Shown here one piece after another: positions 47,700-60,010 of a stretch of DNA of 64,000 nt. Source of the DNA: Epiperipatus broadwayi (Eukaryota; Onychophora; Udeonychophora; Euonychophora; Peripatidae). Position numbers and translations under genes: made by a program. The notes beneath the pieces were generated by a model. It did no database searches and was not told the DNA's origin. It saw nothing but the letters and a program-made list of their open reading frames with translations. The stretch lies in NCBI GenBank assembly GCA_028023455.1, contig JAQFVV010012416.1, positions 1,915,767 to 1,979,766 on the forward strand. Direction: 5' to 3'. The stretch's first letter is position 1. The number at the start of each line of letters is the position of its first letter.

Positions 47700-47900
47700 A
47701 TACCTGGAACTTAACTGTAAATATAGAGGATTTGAACTCAGACTTTCAATTACCCATCAACTATCCACACTATCTTTTACCACGAATAGACATGATTACA
47801 TATATGAAGAAAAGATACATCATCACCAATATACTTATTTCATGCTGAACCAGCATTCATCAGTTGGTCCAGATTATCATCTCCCACACCCATTTATAAT
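47700..47900 (-). repeat. family B unit, minus orientation
   Basis: The tail (minus strand GAGTTCAAATCCTC) and hammerhead are arranged as at 6730-6895. Confidence 0.75.
47821..47877 (-). ncRNA. hammerhead ribozyme, family B, best copy
   Basis: On the minus strand: TAATC, TGG bulge, ACCAA, CUGAUGA, stem II ATGCTG-GTT-CAGCAT (six pairs, A-T closing where sister copies have G-C, a compensatory change), GAAA, stem III ATA/TAT around AG, cleavage triplet AUA, TTGGT. Distal stem I is TAATC against GATGA (one mismatch). All catalytic boxes are intact. Confidence 0.8.
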
Positions 47901-47924
47901 CAATGTTCAGATTATATTAAGTAT

Positions 47925-48800
47925 AACGGTCGGGGATTTTGAAGTTGGAGTCTTACCGTATCTGCCGTATGGGTGCCACCAGGCCATTTGAACCTGGAAT
48001 AATTTATATAGTAGGCAGATACATGCTGTTAAGATCTAATTTTTACATATATATTTTATTCCGACCATCAGCCCATGCCACTAGCTCATGGAGACGCAGA
48101 GATTTATGAAACATAAATTCTTATTAAAATATATTTTCAATATTAAAAAAAATAAGAGAAGTCACTGCCAGTAATAACACACACAAACATTTATTAAACA
48201 TATATGTAATTTAAAATTATTTTAATCTAACTTTAATTCTTTTTTTTTTATAAAACATTATAACTTTACTTTAGATTTTAATTTACAGTTTAACTTTTTT
48301 ATTTTAAAAGTTCGCACAGATGAGTTTAATATTTTATTAGTGTCGAGTATGGATAAACTACATAGATTGCATTTGAAAATAAAATATTCTATCCCTTATT
48401 TAACCTTAGCCCAAAAGTTTTGCAGTCAAACCAACACCAATCTATCTGATATATCGATGTATTCAATGCAGCATGAATACGACAGCACAATGCCTTACTG
48501 TCAGGAATGCACATCTGAACAGCATGGTTATAGAGAAGAAATTGTCTCTCTTCCAGTACAGGAATGTTATGTCTGTCCAGTGAGAAGAACAATAAAAAAA
48601 AAACTCCATAGGAAAGGATTGCGGTCCTTTTTGCCGTCTTACTATCCCATTCCATAGGCTAAAGGGGTGATCCAAGGAGCAGGGAATACATCTGCTTAAG
48701 ATGGTCAGTATGAAATGGGACTTATTTTGCCCAAGTGTGGCGTATCATGTGATCCTGCACGTAGCGGACCTTCATACTACATTTACTAATTACACCAATA
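47925..48800. other. GC-richer insert of unknown nature
   Basis: Composition is less AT-rich than the surroundings, with GCATTACGG-free but distinct blocks such as GTGGCGTATCATGTGATCCT near 48739. The ORF 48340-48657 (plus) has several cysteines (YCQEC, CYVCPV) and no recognised domain; overlapping antisense ORFs make it unreliable. It may be a non-autonomous DNA element. Confidence 0.3.
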
Positions 48801-49844
48801 CATCCAACCAATTAACCCAATTTAACTACGAATCAAATAACCTACGATTAACCCTCCCTTAATTAAACTAATATAACTTTACAAATCTATGCAACCATAC
48901 ATGCCCGACTTAAATTTAACATTTATCAAAAGTTGTTTTAAAAAAAATCATAATAAAAAATTAAAAGAATGAAAAAAAAAAACTTAATGGAAATGATTTA
49001 AAAAAAATACATCAAATAAAATTAATTATTAATGATAATTTATGTTGGTCAGATAGGATTCTATTTCTATTAAATACTGAAAAGATTTTGGTATTAAAGT
49101 TCTTACTGTTTTGAAAATGTTCATTAGTTATATAGTTCTTACTGTTTTAAAAAGTCAATCCTTAACAGTTGCTTGCAGTTTGGGATTCAGCGTTAATTCC
49201 CCCGATGTCCTGTGGTCTGCAATATAGGAAAATGATTGGTCATTCATTTCTTTCTCTTCTCTCTCTTTTTTTTTTTAGAAAAACTGAAGGGATTGAAGAG
49301 TGCGTCTTTTCAATCCCTTCTCCTTCAACTCTCTCCGCACTAACATATATAGCACACTCACTATCACATCTATCTCTTTCTGATTATTTATTTCCAACTT
49401 TTTCCTTTTATATTAGTCTTTCGGATCGAGTGGACATTATGTTATGATGATGATGGTCTTTTTATTGAGGTCCGTTTCCCGAGGGATTTCTTTTATTGGC
49501 CATTCTGTTCCCATTGTTTTTTCTCTCCTATCTGACCTTTAATTATACATTTTGAAATGCCCAAAGGCTAGTTCACTTGGATTAATTAAAATAATTATTT
49601 CCATTTTACACAATAGAATTAATTAAATTATTGTAATCTTTTAAGTTCTTTTTTTCCTGAAAATTTAGTTTTCAAATACTTTCTTTTTCTTTTTCTTTTA
49701 GTAATTTTTAATCTGTGCGATTTTATGTATATAAAGTTTAGATGACTTTCAATTTTCAATTTTTAACCCTTAAAAAAATAAGTTTTTATCTGCGAACTTT
49801 TATTTTTAATTTCATTTATTAGAATGTAACGGCATGTGTGCTGG
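48801..49844. other. no gene recognised
   Basis: The ORF at 49169-49447 (plus) is serine-rich and follows a pyrimidine-rich run ending in AG (49250-49277), so it could mimic an exon, but the peptide is not recognised. The rest is AT-rich. Confidence 0.35.
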
Positions 49845-49985
49845 TTACATAAGATAGCAAATCTTCATACTTTAATGGACAGGCCTTCAATCTACTCCAA
49901 CCTCCAACTCTTCAGCCATTCATACCATTGAAATTCTGATGATGAAAAACCCAAATACCATGCTGATGCCAATATTATTGAACTC
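49845..49985 (+). repeat. family E repeat
   Basis: It shares ACTTTAATGGACAGGCCTTC-like sequence and CCATGCTGATGCCAATATT with 6112 and 8706. It directly precedes a plus-strand PLE-1 piece. Confidence 0.65.
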
Positions 49986-49989
49986 TGTG

Positions 49990-51060
49990 AATCTTTCTCT
50001 AATGGAAGAAAAAATTAAATGAAGATACCTTCCAACCAAAATGACTTTCTATTGATTATGTAATAATACAATACTTTCAATAAAATATATAATTCTTCTA
50101 AAAAAGTTTAAAAAATGCTTAGGGACTTACAATTATTATCCTTGTTCAGTAATTTCTATATGCATAAAATTGAAACCATATCCATAAATAATAATCTATC
50201 TTCAACTAAATTCTGACTTCATTATAATAGTGATACATTTGTTGAGTGGAATATGAAAATCACTTACAAACATTTTGGTAATCTATCAATAACAAATCTC
50301 ATACAATTAAATTCATCAAGGAATTAAAGCAAGGAAAAAATTGGGATTTTTGATATTCTCGAAATTAGTCTTCTTCCTAGTGAAATCAAAATTATAGTTT
50401 ATAAAAAATATTCACACACACAGAAGAATATTTAATATATATATATCTAATTATGACACTAACACAAAACGGGAAGTTATAATATTGACATGACATACAA
50501 CATAAGTTTTTCACAAACCAATATTTTTTTTAAAAAAATTCTTTATACAATAAACCAATATAAAAATGGTTGTGAAACAGACATAAAAAAATGTCTTAAA
50601 GAATCAAAAAAGTTATAGGTATTGAGATGTTAAAAAAAAAAAAATCATTGTAATGTCAAAACATCTGTTTAAATCATATTAGACTGCAAAGAATCCAATA
50701 ATTAAATAATTAATTAAATAAATAGCATATACAATAATTAAACTTCAAATGCAGAACAACAAAATACTATGTGAATATGGAAAGGATTATATTACCGAAA
50801 CCTACTGCCTCATTGAAAAGTGATTGTGAAAACACAAAATAATTTTACAGCAGAAAAAAAATGTGTTCACTAATAAACATATTTGCATATGAGAAATATC
50901 TTGGACAAAGAAGACAAAAGTAAAAAAAAAGAAAGAAAATTTTAAAATGGTGCTCACATTACAGTGGAAAATAAACCCTAAAGTCAACCTATTATAATAA
51001 TATATAATAATTGAAAACTATTTATTAACCTTGTCTTTAAGAGAAAATACAGAATTAGAT
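49990..51060 (+). mobile_element. PLE-1 copy, plus strand, RT to nuclease
   Basis: YxxDTFVEWNMKITYKHFGN (about 50225-50290) matches the RT catalytic region of 60120-60240 on the minus strand (IGDTFVEWKHGK). SNYDTNTKREVIIL follows at about 50445. The stretch 50800-51060 matches 59100-59300 in inverse orientation. It is interrupted by many stops. Confidence 0.7.
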
Positions 51061-51162
51061 AAGTATATAATAATTTAAAATAAAAAAATCTCACTTTATT
51101 GCTATTTAGTGTAATCTAGAATAAGATTACCAAATGCATATATAATTTCTATGCTTAATATT

Positions 51163-51220
51163 TGAATCCACTTTCTCAGATCAGTTTCTAATTTTTGATT
51201 TTATCATGAATCCTGGAATT
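51163..51220 (-). ncRNA. decayed hammerhead, PLE-1 flank
   Basis: The minus strand keeps TAGAAACTGATCTGAG, while the CUGAUGA box is reduced to CATGATA. The homologous site at 58940-58998 is better preserved. In both, the motif is antisense to the neighbouring RT. Confidence 0.35.
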
Positions 51221-52649
51221 TAAAGTTGGAAGGAATGCCTATACCAGAAATCACCTTTAGCTCAACTTTTCCTATCAAGCATAAAAACTTGAAAATTTAA
51301 ATGAACCTAAAGATTTTAAAATCAGGTCAAATTGCTTGAATAGTTATTCAAACATGAAAACAATTCAGTAACTACACATAGTACTTTCAATTCTTCTTTA
51401 ACTTAGTCATCTTATGCCCTGGCCAGGAATGTAACAGATATTAAATTTCCAGGTTAATCAATGAAAAACAAATCTCCCACTTTACTGGCATCTAATGGAA
51501 GATAGAATGCACAGAGATTACTATATTCCACATATATCTTCTGTCCTTCAGCGTTCTTTAGATGGCAATAAGTGGTCAACCTAGATGTCTTGGCGATTGC
51601 TATTTAATAATAATTTAAAGACCATTGCCATTCATAGAGTAGCTAAGTCGATTAGGTATTTATCTTAAATTCAAATTCATGAATGTAGAGACCATCTCTA
51701 TGATTCTCACATTAGCATTATGGCTAGTCTGATCAGCAATATCTGAAGAACACAGAAAAAATTATACCAATTTAAACATATACTAATCTCTATGTTATTA
51801 GTATGTATAGAATGTATTTGAAAAGTTTAATTTGATACTTCTTTTAAAAAGTTAACAATTAAAATAGGTGACGTTGGTAGTGTGATATACAAACAAAGTT
51901 CCATCATCACAAATCATTGAATATTATTAAAAAATGTATTTAAAATAGGTGAAAATTTGAAGGGGTTATCTTTAAACGATCACACTTAACTCTCCAATTT
52001 ACTCTTAAACAGTCCTGATAAATACTCAGAAAGCAAATGAGATTCTGATAAGATAAACACTAAATGCTCAAAATATTTTAAGAATCAAACTACACACTCC
52101 ATTAGTAATGTAAAATGATTGCTAAAAAAATAAAGTTGCCAATGAAGATTTTGCAAGAGCTTTATGCCAGTAACAAAATCATACAGCATACATAAGCATT
52201 TGGGTTGGAAAGAATAAGTGGATTCATTTTATTCTTTCATAAATACTATATCTTGTGTTGGGAGTAAAAGTATTCATTTATTATTAACACTCGTAAAAAG
52301 CGCATGCACAATAGCTTGAAAGCTGTTCTTTAATGTATTACAGTAAATTATGTGAAAATATAAAACAATTTCAAGAAAAAAATATTTGTAAATTTATATG
52401 GGTATAATACATAATGAACTGTACCAGGCAATTTAGTTTCTATATCAGTTAAAATTCTTAACTCCAACAATGTAAATGATGCTGAAACAGCTAATCTGGG
52501 GGGGGGGGGGTATTAAACTTCAGCATTATTAAATATAATGACAACCAATGAGGAAATCCTTTATTAATTGCCTCAAGTAGGAGCAACAGAATAATGGTGC
52601 CAGATAAGAAGATCCCTTTTAGCATGTCAGAGACCTACAATCAGCATAA

Positions 52650-53090
52650 CCTATGTTGAAAATTTTTAAATTTCTCCAAAATCAAATATAAAATTATTCT
52701 CCCTACTGATAAAGGCAATGATCCAGTTGTAAAAAAATACTGATTATGGCAACAAAATAAGTTTCTCATTTCAGATCAACACAAGACGGGTCAAAATTCA
52801 ATACCACTTACAGAAACAAAATAATACAAATGACTTAGAAGATATTCCTCTGATTCATACAAAAGTAAACTGGCAACATACTTCACCAAAATTACACATC
52901 TCCAATGTCAATCTATAATTCATAAGGAATATGTTGCACTAAGACCTAGTGATAGTTCTCAAAATTTATCCTGCCAAACCTTATCAAGAGTTGTTTTTAA
53001 AGAACTTAATTCTTGGCCATGTGGAACATAGTTCCTTGATGTGTGTTCTAATTTAAGGAATTAATCATGAAACATGAAAATATAAAAAAA
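52650..53090 (+). mobile_element. PLE-1 N-terminal RT fragment, plus strand
   Basis: The reading IILPTDKGNDPVV matches the PLE/RT finger motif (PTDKGNATVV). NKFLISDQHKTG and LTETK follow. It ends near the ATTAATCATGAAACATGAAA block, which also closes the minus-strand copy at about 57030. Confidence 0.7.
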
Positions 53091-53169
53091 AAAACTGCCA
53101 TATTCCTAAGCTTCATCATCCAATCATTGTGATAACCCTAGTATGTTAAATAAAATTAATTAAAACCGA

Positions 53170-55400
53170 ATTGTACTACAAATTAATGCACAGAATTTTA
53201 ATCTTCCTGTATCTATGGATTCACCGTTCAGTTTTAATATTCTTTGGTTTGAAAACAATATTAAATAAAAAATTTAGTAAGCCATAAATTTGAATTGATG
53301 AATTCTACACACATTCATCAATAAACTCTGTTGGATGAATCATCTCCTAATCATTCATGTTCTTATCTTAGGCCATCATCCAGGTGTATGATTCTCCCCC
53401 CCCCCCCCAATTTATTACTTTCCTGTTAACCATACTATTTCTTTTTGTATTTATTTTTATGGCTGTTTTAATATTACCCAATAGAATATTACTTTTCTTG
53501 TTTTAACATTTTCATAATTTATCATTTTTCATAAATGCACGAGACTAAAAATGAGCATTAAGTATGATTAAACTGTTTGAGATTAAAGGAAGAAGTAGTC
53601 TGTATTAGCATAGCCTTTATTTTCTTATAAAACAACAGAATACAGTTTATAATCTGATTACTTTTTGTATTATTTGACTTCTAATTTATGTATACATTAT
53701 TAAAAGTAGACATAAAAAGTAATATTTATTACTGTTATATTAAATTACTATTATACCCATAATATTAATATGTCACATTAATTCATCTTTTGCCTATCAA
53801 TTTTCTACTTTACTTAGTTTGGATCATAAATACAGTATAAAAATAACTATGTGATCAATTGTTTTTATGCAGCCCGCCAAGACAATAAGAAATATCCGCC
53901 TTGAATTGAGATTTCCTGCCCATGCGCGACCGAAGATTCGTCTCTTATTTTCCACTAGGATGGCCTCATCAATACACATGTGCAGTGTAGATACGATGTG
54001 CAGTGCTTTTCCAGTTGATCTGGTTAATTTCAATTTTGTCTTTGCATTAGCAAATATATACATTTCCAACTTTAGTAAAATCATGAACCCTTGGAAAAAA
54101 TGTAAAATTGGTGATGAATGTTGTGTGCTTAATGAAGAATGGACAAACAAATATTTCTTTGGTAATACAGGGAATAAACTAGTGTGTTTATTGTGTCATG
54201 AAAAAACGGTGCAGCCCTTCACTAACCTTCGCTTCCACAAAGTGGTCCCCGATGCGGCCCTTCGCCAACCTCTGTGGCCCCCGAGCCAAAACAATTGCTC
54301 ACCCCTGCTCTAGATTAAGGATTGTAATAATGCATAAAATAAAACATTTGAACTCATTACAAAAGTCTTTTTAAAATTGCATTTACCAATTGGAAGATGG
54401 GGTAAGGACTCATCCTGGTTAGAATGATTTCATGTAACAGCAAATTATGTATATTTGAATTAAAATGGAAATAAATAATAATTTGTAAAATATTAATATT
54501 TTTTCTTTAGAATGCAGCAATACCTTAACAATTTATAACAATTGAAGATATGAAACAATTCATAAGCTGGAGATAGATGCAACAATGAATCTCTTTAACA
54601 ATGAAACAATACATATATTCATCTGTTTTATTCTGGAATGAAGAGGTAAGTAATTTTTCTAATTTTTAAAACTTATAGTTTATTTTAACTTCATGGTTTG
54701 TCAAGCTTAGAATCCATACTTTGTTTTATTTTACCTTACTGTTATTTAATACAATATTAGTTTATGAGTTCAGGATCTCATTCTCCATCATCAACATTGT
54801 TCTCATATTTCATCGTGATTTTTTATCTTTTACTTCTTAATTTTAATTTATCTTAATTCATCATCATAATTGATTCATCCTTCATTGGTTCCTATTCTAT
54901 CATCATCTCAATCATTCATTATCCTAACACATTTTCTTTCTCTTGTTGATCAAATTGTGAATGAAATAGAATTAAACAATTTCATGATATATAAAATGGT
55001 TAATAAAGAAGAGGTAGATAAATTGTTTCTAGTAATAAAATCCCTGTATTTTGTTTTGAATGGCAAATACTGATTTCTATGTGGAAAAAAAAAAAGGATT
55101 TTAAAATAATTTATACTTTGTATATATTATTCGTTAAAGATATTTTCAGTAGTGTTTGCAATAAGAAAATAATATATTATCTCTTGGTTAAATACTTTTT
55201 GATAATACGATTCTTCAATAAGTGAAACACCTAATTTATCACTGTCTGAAATAGGATTATGAGCAAAAGGCAAGACTTAATTAACTCCTAAAGTTTTGAA
55301 TAAAATACGGATTTGCTATAAATATTCTGAAGACAGAATGTAAATGTAGAGGTGAAAATTATTTTACTTTTAACTCCATTCTTTATTTTTAAAGCAATAA
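53170..55400. repeat. segmental repeat, copy 2
   Basis: Homologous to 26500-28130, with a hAT remnant replacing the part matching about 27180-27300. No host gene is seen. Confidence 0.7.
53855..54307 (+). mobile_element. hAT transposon remnant with BED/ZBED-like N terminus
   Basis: The ORF 53867-54313 contains EEWTNKYFF..NKLVCLLCHEK at about 54130-54205, the start of a ZBED/GTF2I-repeat-type hAT transposase (one C-x-x-C knuckle; the distal histidines are missing). The right end TTGCTCACCCCTG (54295-54307) is a typical hAT terminal inverted repeat (CAGGGGTGAGCAA on the minus strand). Most of the transposase is deleted, and the left end CAGCCCGCC does not mirror it well. Confidence 0.7.
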
Positions 55401-55429
55401 AAACTTGAAAGCACTTTTTCTATTGGATA

Positions 55430-57150
55430 CTATTTCTTTACCACAGGCGCAGCTTCCCTACAAACTACGTTATAATAGTAACAATATTAAAGAAGGTTTT
55501 TTTTTTTTTTTTTTTTAGCAAAAGAATGATCGCTTTTGGAAATCTATAAGCACTTTTATTCCTTTGCTGTATATATATAAACATTTGTAATTATATATTG
55601 AACTATTTCCATCATCTAATTTTAAAAATTAACGATTTTTAAAAAAATTATAACTTCGTTTAAACTTTTCAAATAGATTCAATTGTTAGTAATAATATAT
55701 AGGTTCATTTCTAATCCTATTACACTCTGGTCTTCTTTAGCATTCATGAATACTTGATTTTAGGGGGAACTTTTATCAATTAGCTATTCTGTCAAGAGCA
55801 ACAACGAGAAGTTTTATATACTTATTTAAAAAAGTCCCCATGATTTCATTTTCTTAAGGACGAGTTTAATGACTAACTTCCAAATATTATAGATTATCTC
55901 ATGACACTGATTTGTCATTACCAAATGACATTCTTCATTAATTTTTTTTTTCATTTAGTCGCCTCCTTCCAGATCAATATTTAGGCATTGTCCCAATCAA
56001 ACAAACATTCACTGGTATATTTGTTTTTAATTCTCTAGGCATTAAACCATCAAACATCACGATTACCATTCTTTATGCTTATACAAGCTGTTTTCCACAA
56101 AGGCAAAACTCTCCATACAGTAGTGCCACTCAGGGCAAACCAGAGTAATCAATGGATATCCCTAGGCATTACTTTGTGTTCTTTAAATCTGCTTTCGTTT
56201 GTGCAGATAGTTTCACTGTTAAATATGTCATTTGCATTGACATGATATTTCATAAGTGTATTTTCTTGTTTGTTTTTTTAGCATTTCAAATAAGGTGTTG
56301 TAAAGGTAAAGATTACTCATAAAGAATTATGGTTTTGGAAAGTTGTTTTGATGTTATATAGATTGTAAATGTTTTTGTATGTATGTACACACGGCTTCTA
56401 ATGTTTTTGTTTTTTTTGCTGTTGCCTATTTAAAATTTTCTTAACGATAGTTGATGAATAACTCTATTCTTCATGATTCTTTAAGGTATGATCTCGATTC
56501 AGGGTATATGCAATATTGTTTTCATGTGAGTGTGGATTGTCTGTAAAACAGTTTTAATTTTTGACATGAAATCATGTCACAAGAATGTTTAAAAATGCCA
56601 TTTTCTGTACTTGTTTTAATCCCATTGTGAAATGTAATTGATGTATTTCAGAATATTAGTAATAAGGAATTACCATGTCTCCAATCCAAAAATGTAGCAT
56701 TGACGTAATAAAGCAAGAATTACGATGAAGATGGAATAATTTCTATGGATATGATTTCAAGTTCTTTTGTGTAAATTTTATTAATCAGAGGTAACAATGG
56801 TGAACCCATGCATTTAGATGCACTATTAAAAATATATTGTTTTACAGAATGTAAAGCAATTGATTTGTACTGACAATAGGGAAAGTTGTTCTGGTTTGTA
56901 AGCTAATATCTTCATTTAACTTTTTTTCTTAGAAAATGTTTATCATGGGATTCATTTTTAAAACTAACTTTCCACATTAAAGCTTAATACTATAACAGCT
57001 CTCCCCCCCCCTATTTTCATGTTTCATGATTAATTTCTTAAACTATTTTGAATCCCTGATAAAGGATTGTCTTCTGTATAGCAAAGAATTAAGCACCTTA
57101 AGAAAAAAAAATCTTGATAATTTTTGAACAGGATGAATCTCTAGAATTAA
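55430..57150 (-). mobile_element. PLE-1 copy, minus strand
   Basis: The minus strand has the EISCQCK linker at about 56255-56215 and aligns with 28300-29000 in long blocks. A fragment of a family C unit (56095-56160) sits inside. The 5' end is near 57150. Confidence 0.68.
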
Positions 57151-57984
57151 AAATAGGTCTTAATGCAATGTGGTTACTATGATGATATACTTTTATATGA
57201 ATGAGAGGTATATCTTCAAAAGGCTTTCGAAGTTGATCTACTATGAAGAGTTTTGCTATTTGTTGTCATAATCCATAATATCTATTAAGACTAGCATTAT
57301 ATTGGCATCAGAGGTAATGACTTTATATTTGTCTAGTTTGGAAGATTTAATAAACTTCCCTCTCGGTATAGGTAATGCTTCATTTGGATTTCTGGTTTCC
57401 TACAAGTATTCTTTTTATTCTCCACTTCAATTCTGTTGCTTCTTTTTAAGGCAATTATTAAATGATTTCCTAACTGACTACCATTATATATAAGGCTGAC
57501 AACATTTAACTCTTTTACCAGAATAGAAGTTTTAGCCTCTTTTGGATAATTAGAACTAACAATTTTAACTGATAAAGGGGCTAAATTGTTTAGGGTATTT
57601 TATCATTTGATATACCCATGTAAGTTTACATGTTTCTGTTTTCGCATTATTTTTTTATTTTTTACATAACTTATTATATGATTGTCTTATTGGATAAAGT
57701 CATCATCAGTAACTTTATGTTTCAAGTGTTGGAAAATATAATGCAATTGTTCAGAAACAATGCCCTTACAATTACATTTGCATAGGAAAGTTAACTGATA
57801 TTCGATTTTGACCAATTTAGGCATAATTTTTCTTAATATCTAAACTTTGATAGGTAATGTCTTTCCAAAGACATGTGATGGACTTTTACTTGTAATTATA
57901 TATTTTATTATCAACATTTTTAATTGATATTATTTTTAGAAAAATTCTAAACTTTATTTAAACTTCATAAATCTTTCACTCATA
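57151..57984. other. no gene recognised
   Basis: The ORF 57302-57493 has no motif. On the minus strand GNHLIIALKRSNRIEVENKK looks weakly protein-like, but I cannot place it. Confidence 0.35.
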
Positions 57985-58480
57985 CTAATAACATCATCAT
58001 CATAATCAACCATTATCAATCCACTGCAGGACGAAGATCTCTCCAAGTTCAATCCATCTTTTCCTATCTTTAGCTTCTCTTCTCCACATCACCCCTGCAC
58101 ACTCTTATTTCATCCATTCATCTCACATGTGGTCTCTTTCTGGGTCTTTTACAATCTCTTGGAATCCAGTTTAAAATTTTAATTGTCCATCTATTATCAT
58201 CTCTTCTAGTAATATGTCCAGCCCAACTCCACTTCAATGAGGTCACTAACACCTGTTTGTTCTCTTACCCATACATTGTGTTTTCAATCTCTTCTTGTTA
58301 CTCCCAACATGCATCTCTCCATACTTCTTTGAGTGGTCTGAAGTCTCTGTATTGCTCTTCTATTAAGTGTTCAAGTCTCAGATCCACACAGATTAATATA
58401 TATGTTTTAACTGCTATTATTTTCCTGTGTTCTTCAGATAATACTGACCTGACTAGAAAAATCAAACAGATGACATACAA
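57985..58480 (-). mobile_element. LINE ORF2 3' end
   Basis: The minus strand reads GSETWTLNRRAIQRLQTTQR, SMERCMLGVTRRDRKHNV, VREQTGVSDLIE, then SWAGHITRRDDNRWTIKILN and WIPRDCKRPRKRP, ending WRDLRPAVD and an ATGATG run. This is the classic C-terminal tail of endonuclease-RT LINEs (GHIARR..RW..K). One frameshift and a few stops make it inactive. Confidence 0.88.
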
Positions 58481-58589
58481 ATAATGAATTCAAGTATCTA
58501 CCCAATTAAGATAGTCTGTCAAAAACTATGGTCATTAAGGTATTTGACAAAAGTCACTAAACACCCAGGCCAATCAATAAAATAAAAGT

Positions 58590-59085
58590 ACCTCTTGGCT
58601 TTACTGCTATTTAATGTAATATAGAGTAAGGATGGAAGTTATATGTACATCTGGTTGCAGCTTACACCAGATGGCAGAAAAGTGGAGAGCAGGTTTTTAT
58701 CTTAAGTTGGAAATTTGATTTTTTTAAAATTCCTAGCCAGAGTAGTAAGGTGACTACAGTAAACAAAGAATGGAAAGCACAAAAATATATAGATGCTGAA
58801 TTATTTTCAGACCTATATAACTGTTCAAACAGGTCAACTTGAGTTCAAAACTGTTAAGCTGATTTCAATTTCAAATGTTTGATTTGATGACTAAAGTGAA
58901 GTGAAAGGTGATTTTCCAGATGCAATCCTTGAAGCTTAAATTTCCAAGACTCATTGATAAAAGCAAAAGACAGAAACTGGTCTGAGAATGGAAGTTCAAA
59001 TATTAAAAATAGGAATTACATATGCATTGGTAATCATTGATTTATCTGGATTACACTACATGGCAATAAAGTTGGGGGGGGGGCT
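58590..59085. repeat. diverged family C unit in the PLE-1 3' flank
   Basis: Inverted ends at 58590-58640 (TTTACTGCTATTTAATGTAA) and 59040-59085 (TTACACTACATGGCAATAAA) correspond to the family C ends. A decayed hammerhead lies inside. The inverse arrangement is found at 51060-51560. Confidence 0.55.
58940..58998 (+). ncRNA. decayed hammerhead, diverged family C/D
   Basis: CTCA/TGAG proximal stem I, then TTGATAA (consensus CUGAUGA, two changes), GAAACTGGTC intact. Not expected to cleave. Confidence 0.4.
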
Positions 59086-59854
59086 TTGATTTTAGATTAC
59101 CGTATACTTATTTCTATATCTTGACCTAGGGACAAGGTTAACAAGTGATTTCCACTTATGGTTTACCATAATTGATTAAGTTACGGGTTTATTTTTCACT
59201 GTAATGTGAGTACCAATTTTAATTGTTTTTCTTTTTGTTTTTTTCTTTGTCCAATACTTTTGTCTTTTGCAAATAAAACATATGTTCATTAGTTAGCACA
59301 TGATCTACTATCATAGACACCTTTTTTCATCTATAATCATTACTTATGCTTAATTTAATTATTTTTCAATAAAACATGTTTCAGTGACACATTCACATGG
59401 TATTTCCTAGATGAAGATTTCATTTTTCAGCACTTGAAGTTTAATTATTGCATAACTTAGAATTTCTTGAAGTTATGTGATTTTGAAAGATGTTTTGATA
59501 TTAAAAGTTTAGATTTTTTTGTTTGTTGCCACCCTACGTATATATATATATATACACTACAGATCTTACAATTTTTTGTTTCTTTTTGCTATCTCCTTAA
59601 GACTTTTCTTTATATTTGATTGACAACCATTCATTATGTGAGTTAATTCTTTGAATATATTTTATTTTTCATAAGTCAATAGTGTGTGCGAAAAACTTCT
59701 TATGTTGTGTTCCATGTTAATGCTATAACTCCACTTTTTATGTTTTTGTCGTGATTGAAACTGCATGTTCAATATTTTCTCGTGGGTGTGTGTGTATGGT
59801 GGGTGGGTTCTATAAATCATAATTTGGTATCACTATAAAGCAATTTTATCACAA

Positions 59855-60010
59855 GAACCGATAATATGGAACAACTGATGAGTGCTGGTTTAGCACAAAA
59901 TACGTATATTGGTAATTACTTTTCTATATGTGTATAATCATGTGTATCAGTTGTATGAGATAGTGTGGATGGTTGAAGAATGCTTGAAAGTCTGAGTTCA
60001 AGTCCCCTAT
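59855..60010 (+). repeat. family B unit, plus orientation
   Basis: Hammerhead followed by GTGTATCAGTTGTATGAGAT and the B-box-like GAGTTCAAGTCCCC. Confidence 0.72.
59861..59917 (+). ncRNA. hammerhead ribozyme, family B, GAAA box mutated
   Basis: CUGAUGA intact, stem II GTGCTG/TAGCAC, second box AAAA (G12 lost), palindromic stem III ATACGTAT, then A and TTGG. Stem I is ATAAT..ACAA against TTGGTAATTA, partly paired. Confidence 0.55.

Noticed and set aside
48340-48657. 105-residue ORF with several cysteines as a host gene
   Set aside because: Overlapping antisense ORFs of similar length, no recognised domain, no splice signals. Kept only as part of an unknown insert.
52470-52510. AATGATGCTGAAACAGCTAATC next to a 13-base G run as a ribozyme remnant
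   Set aside because: The core boxes are incomplete and no flanking arms pair. The G run is a simple repeat.
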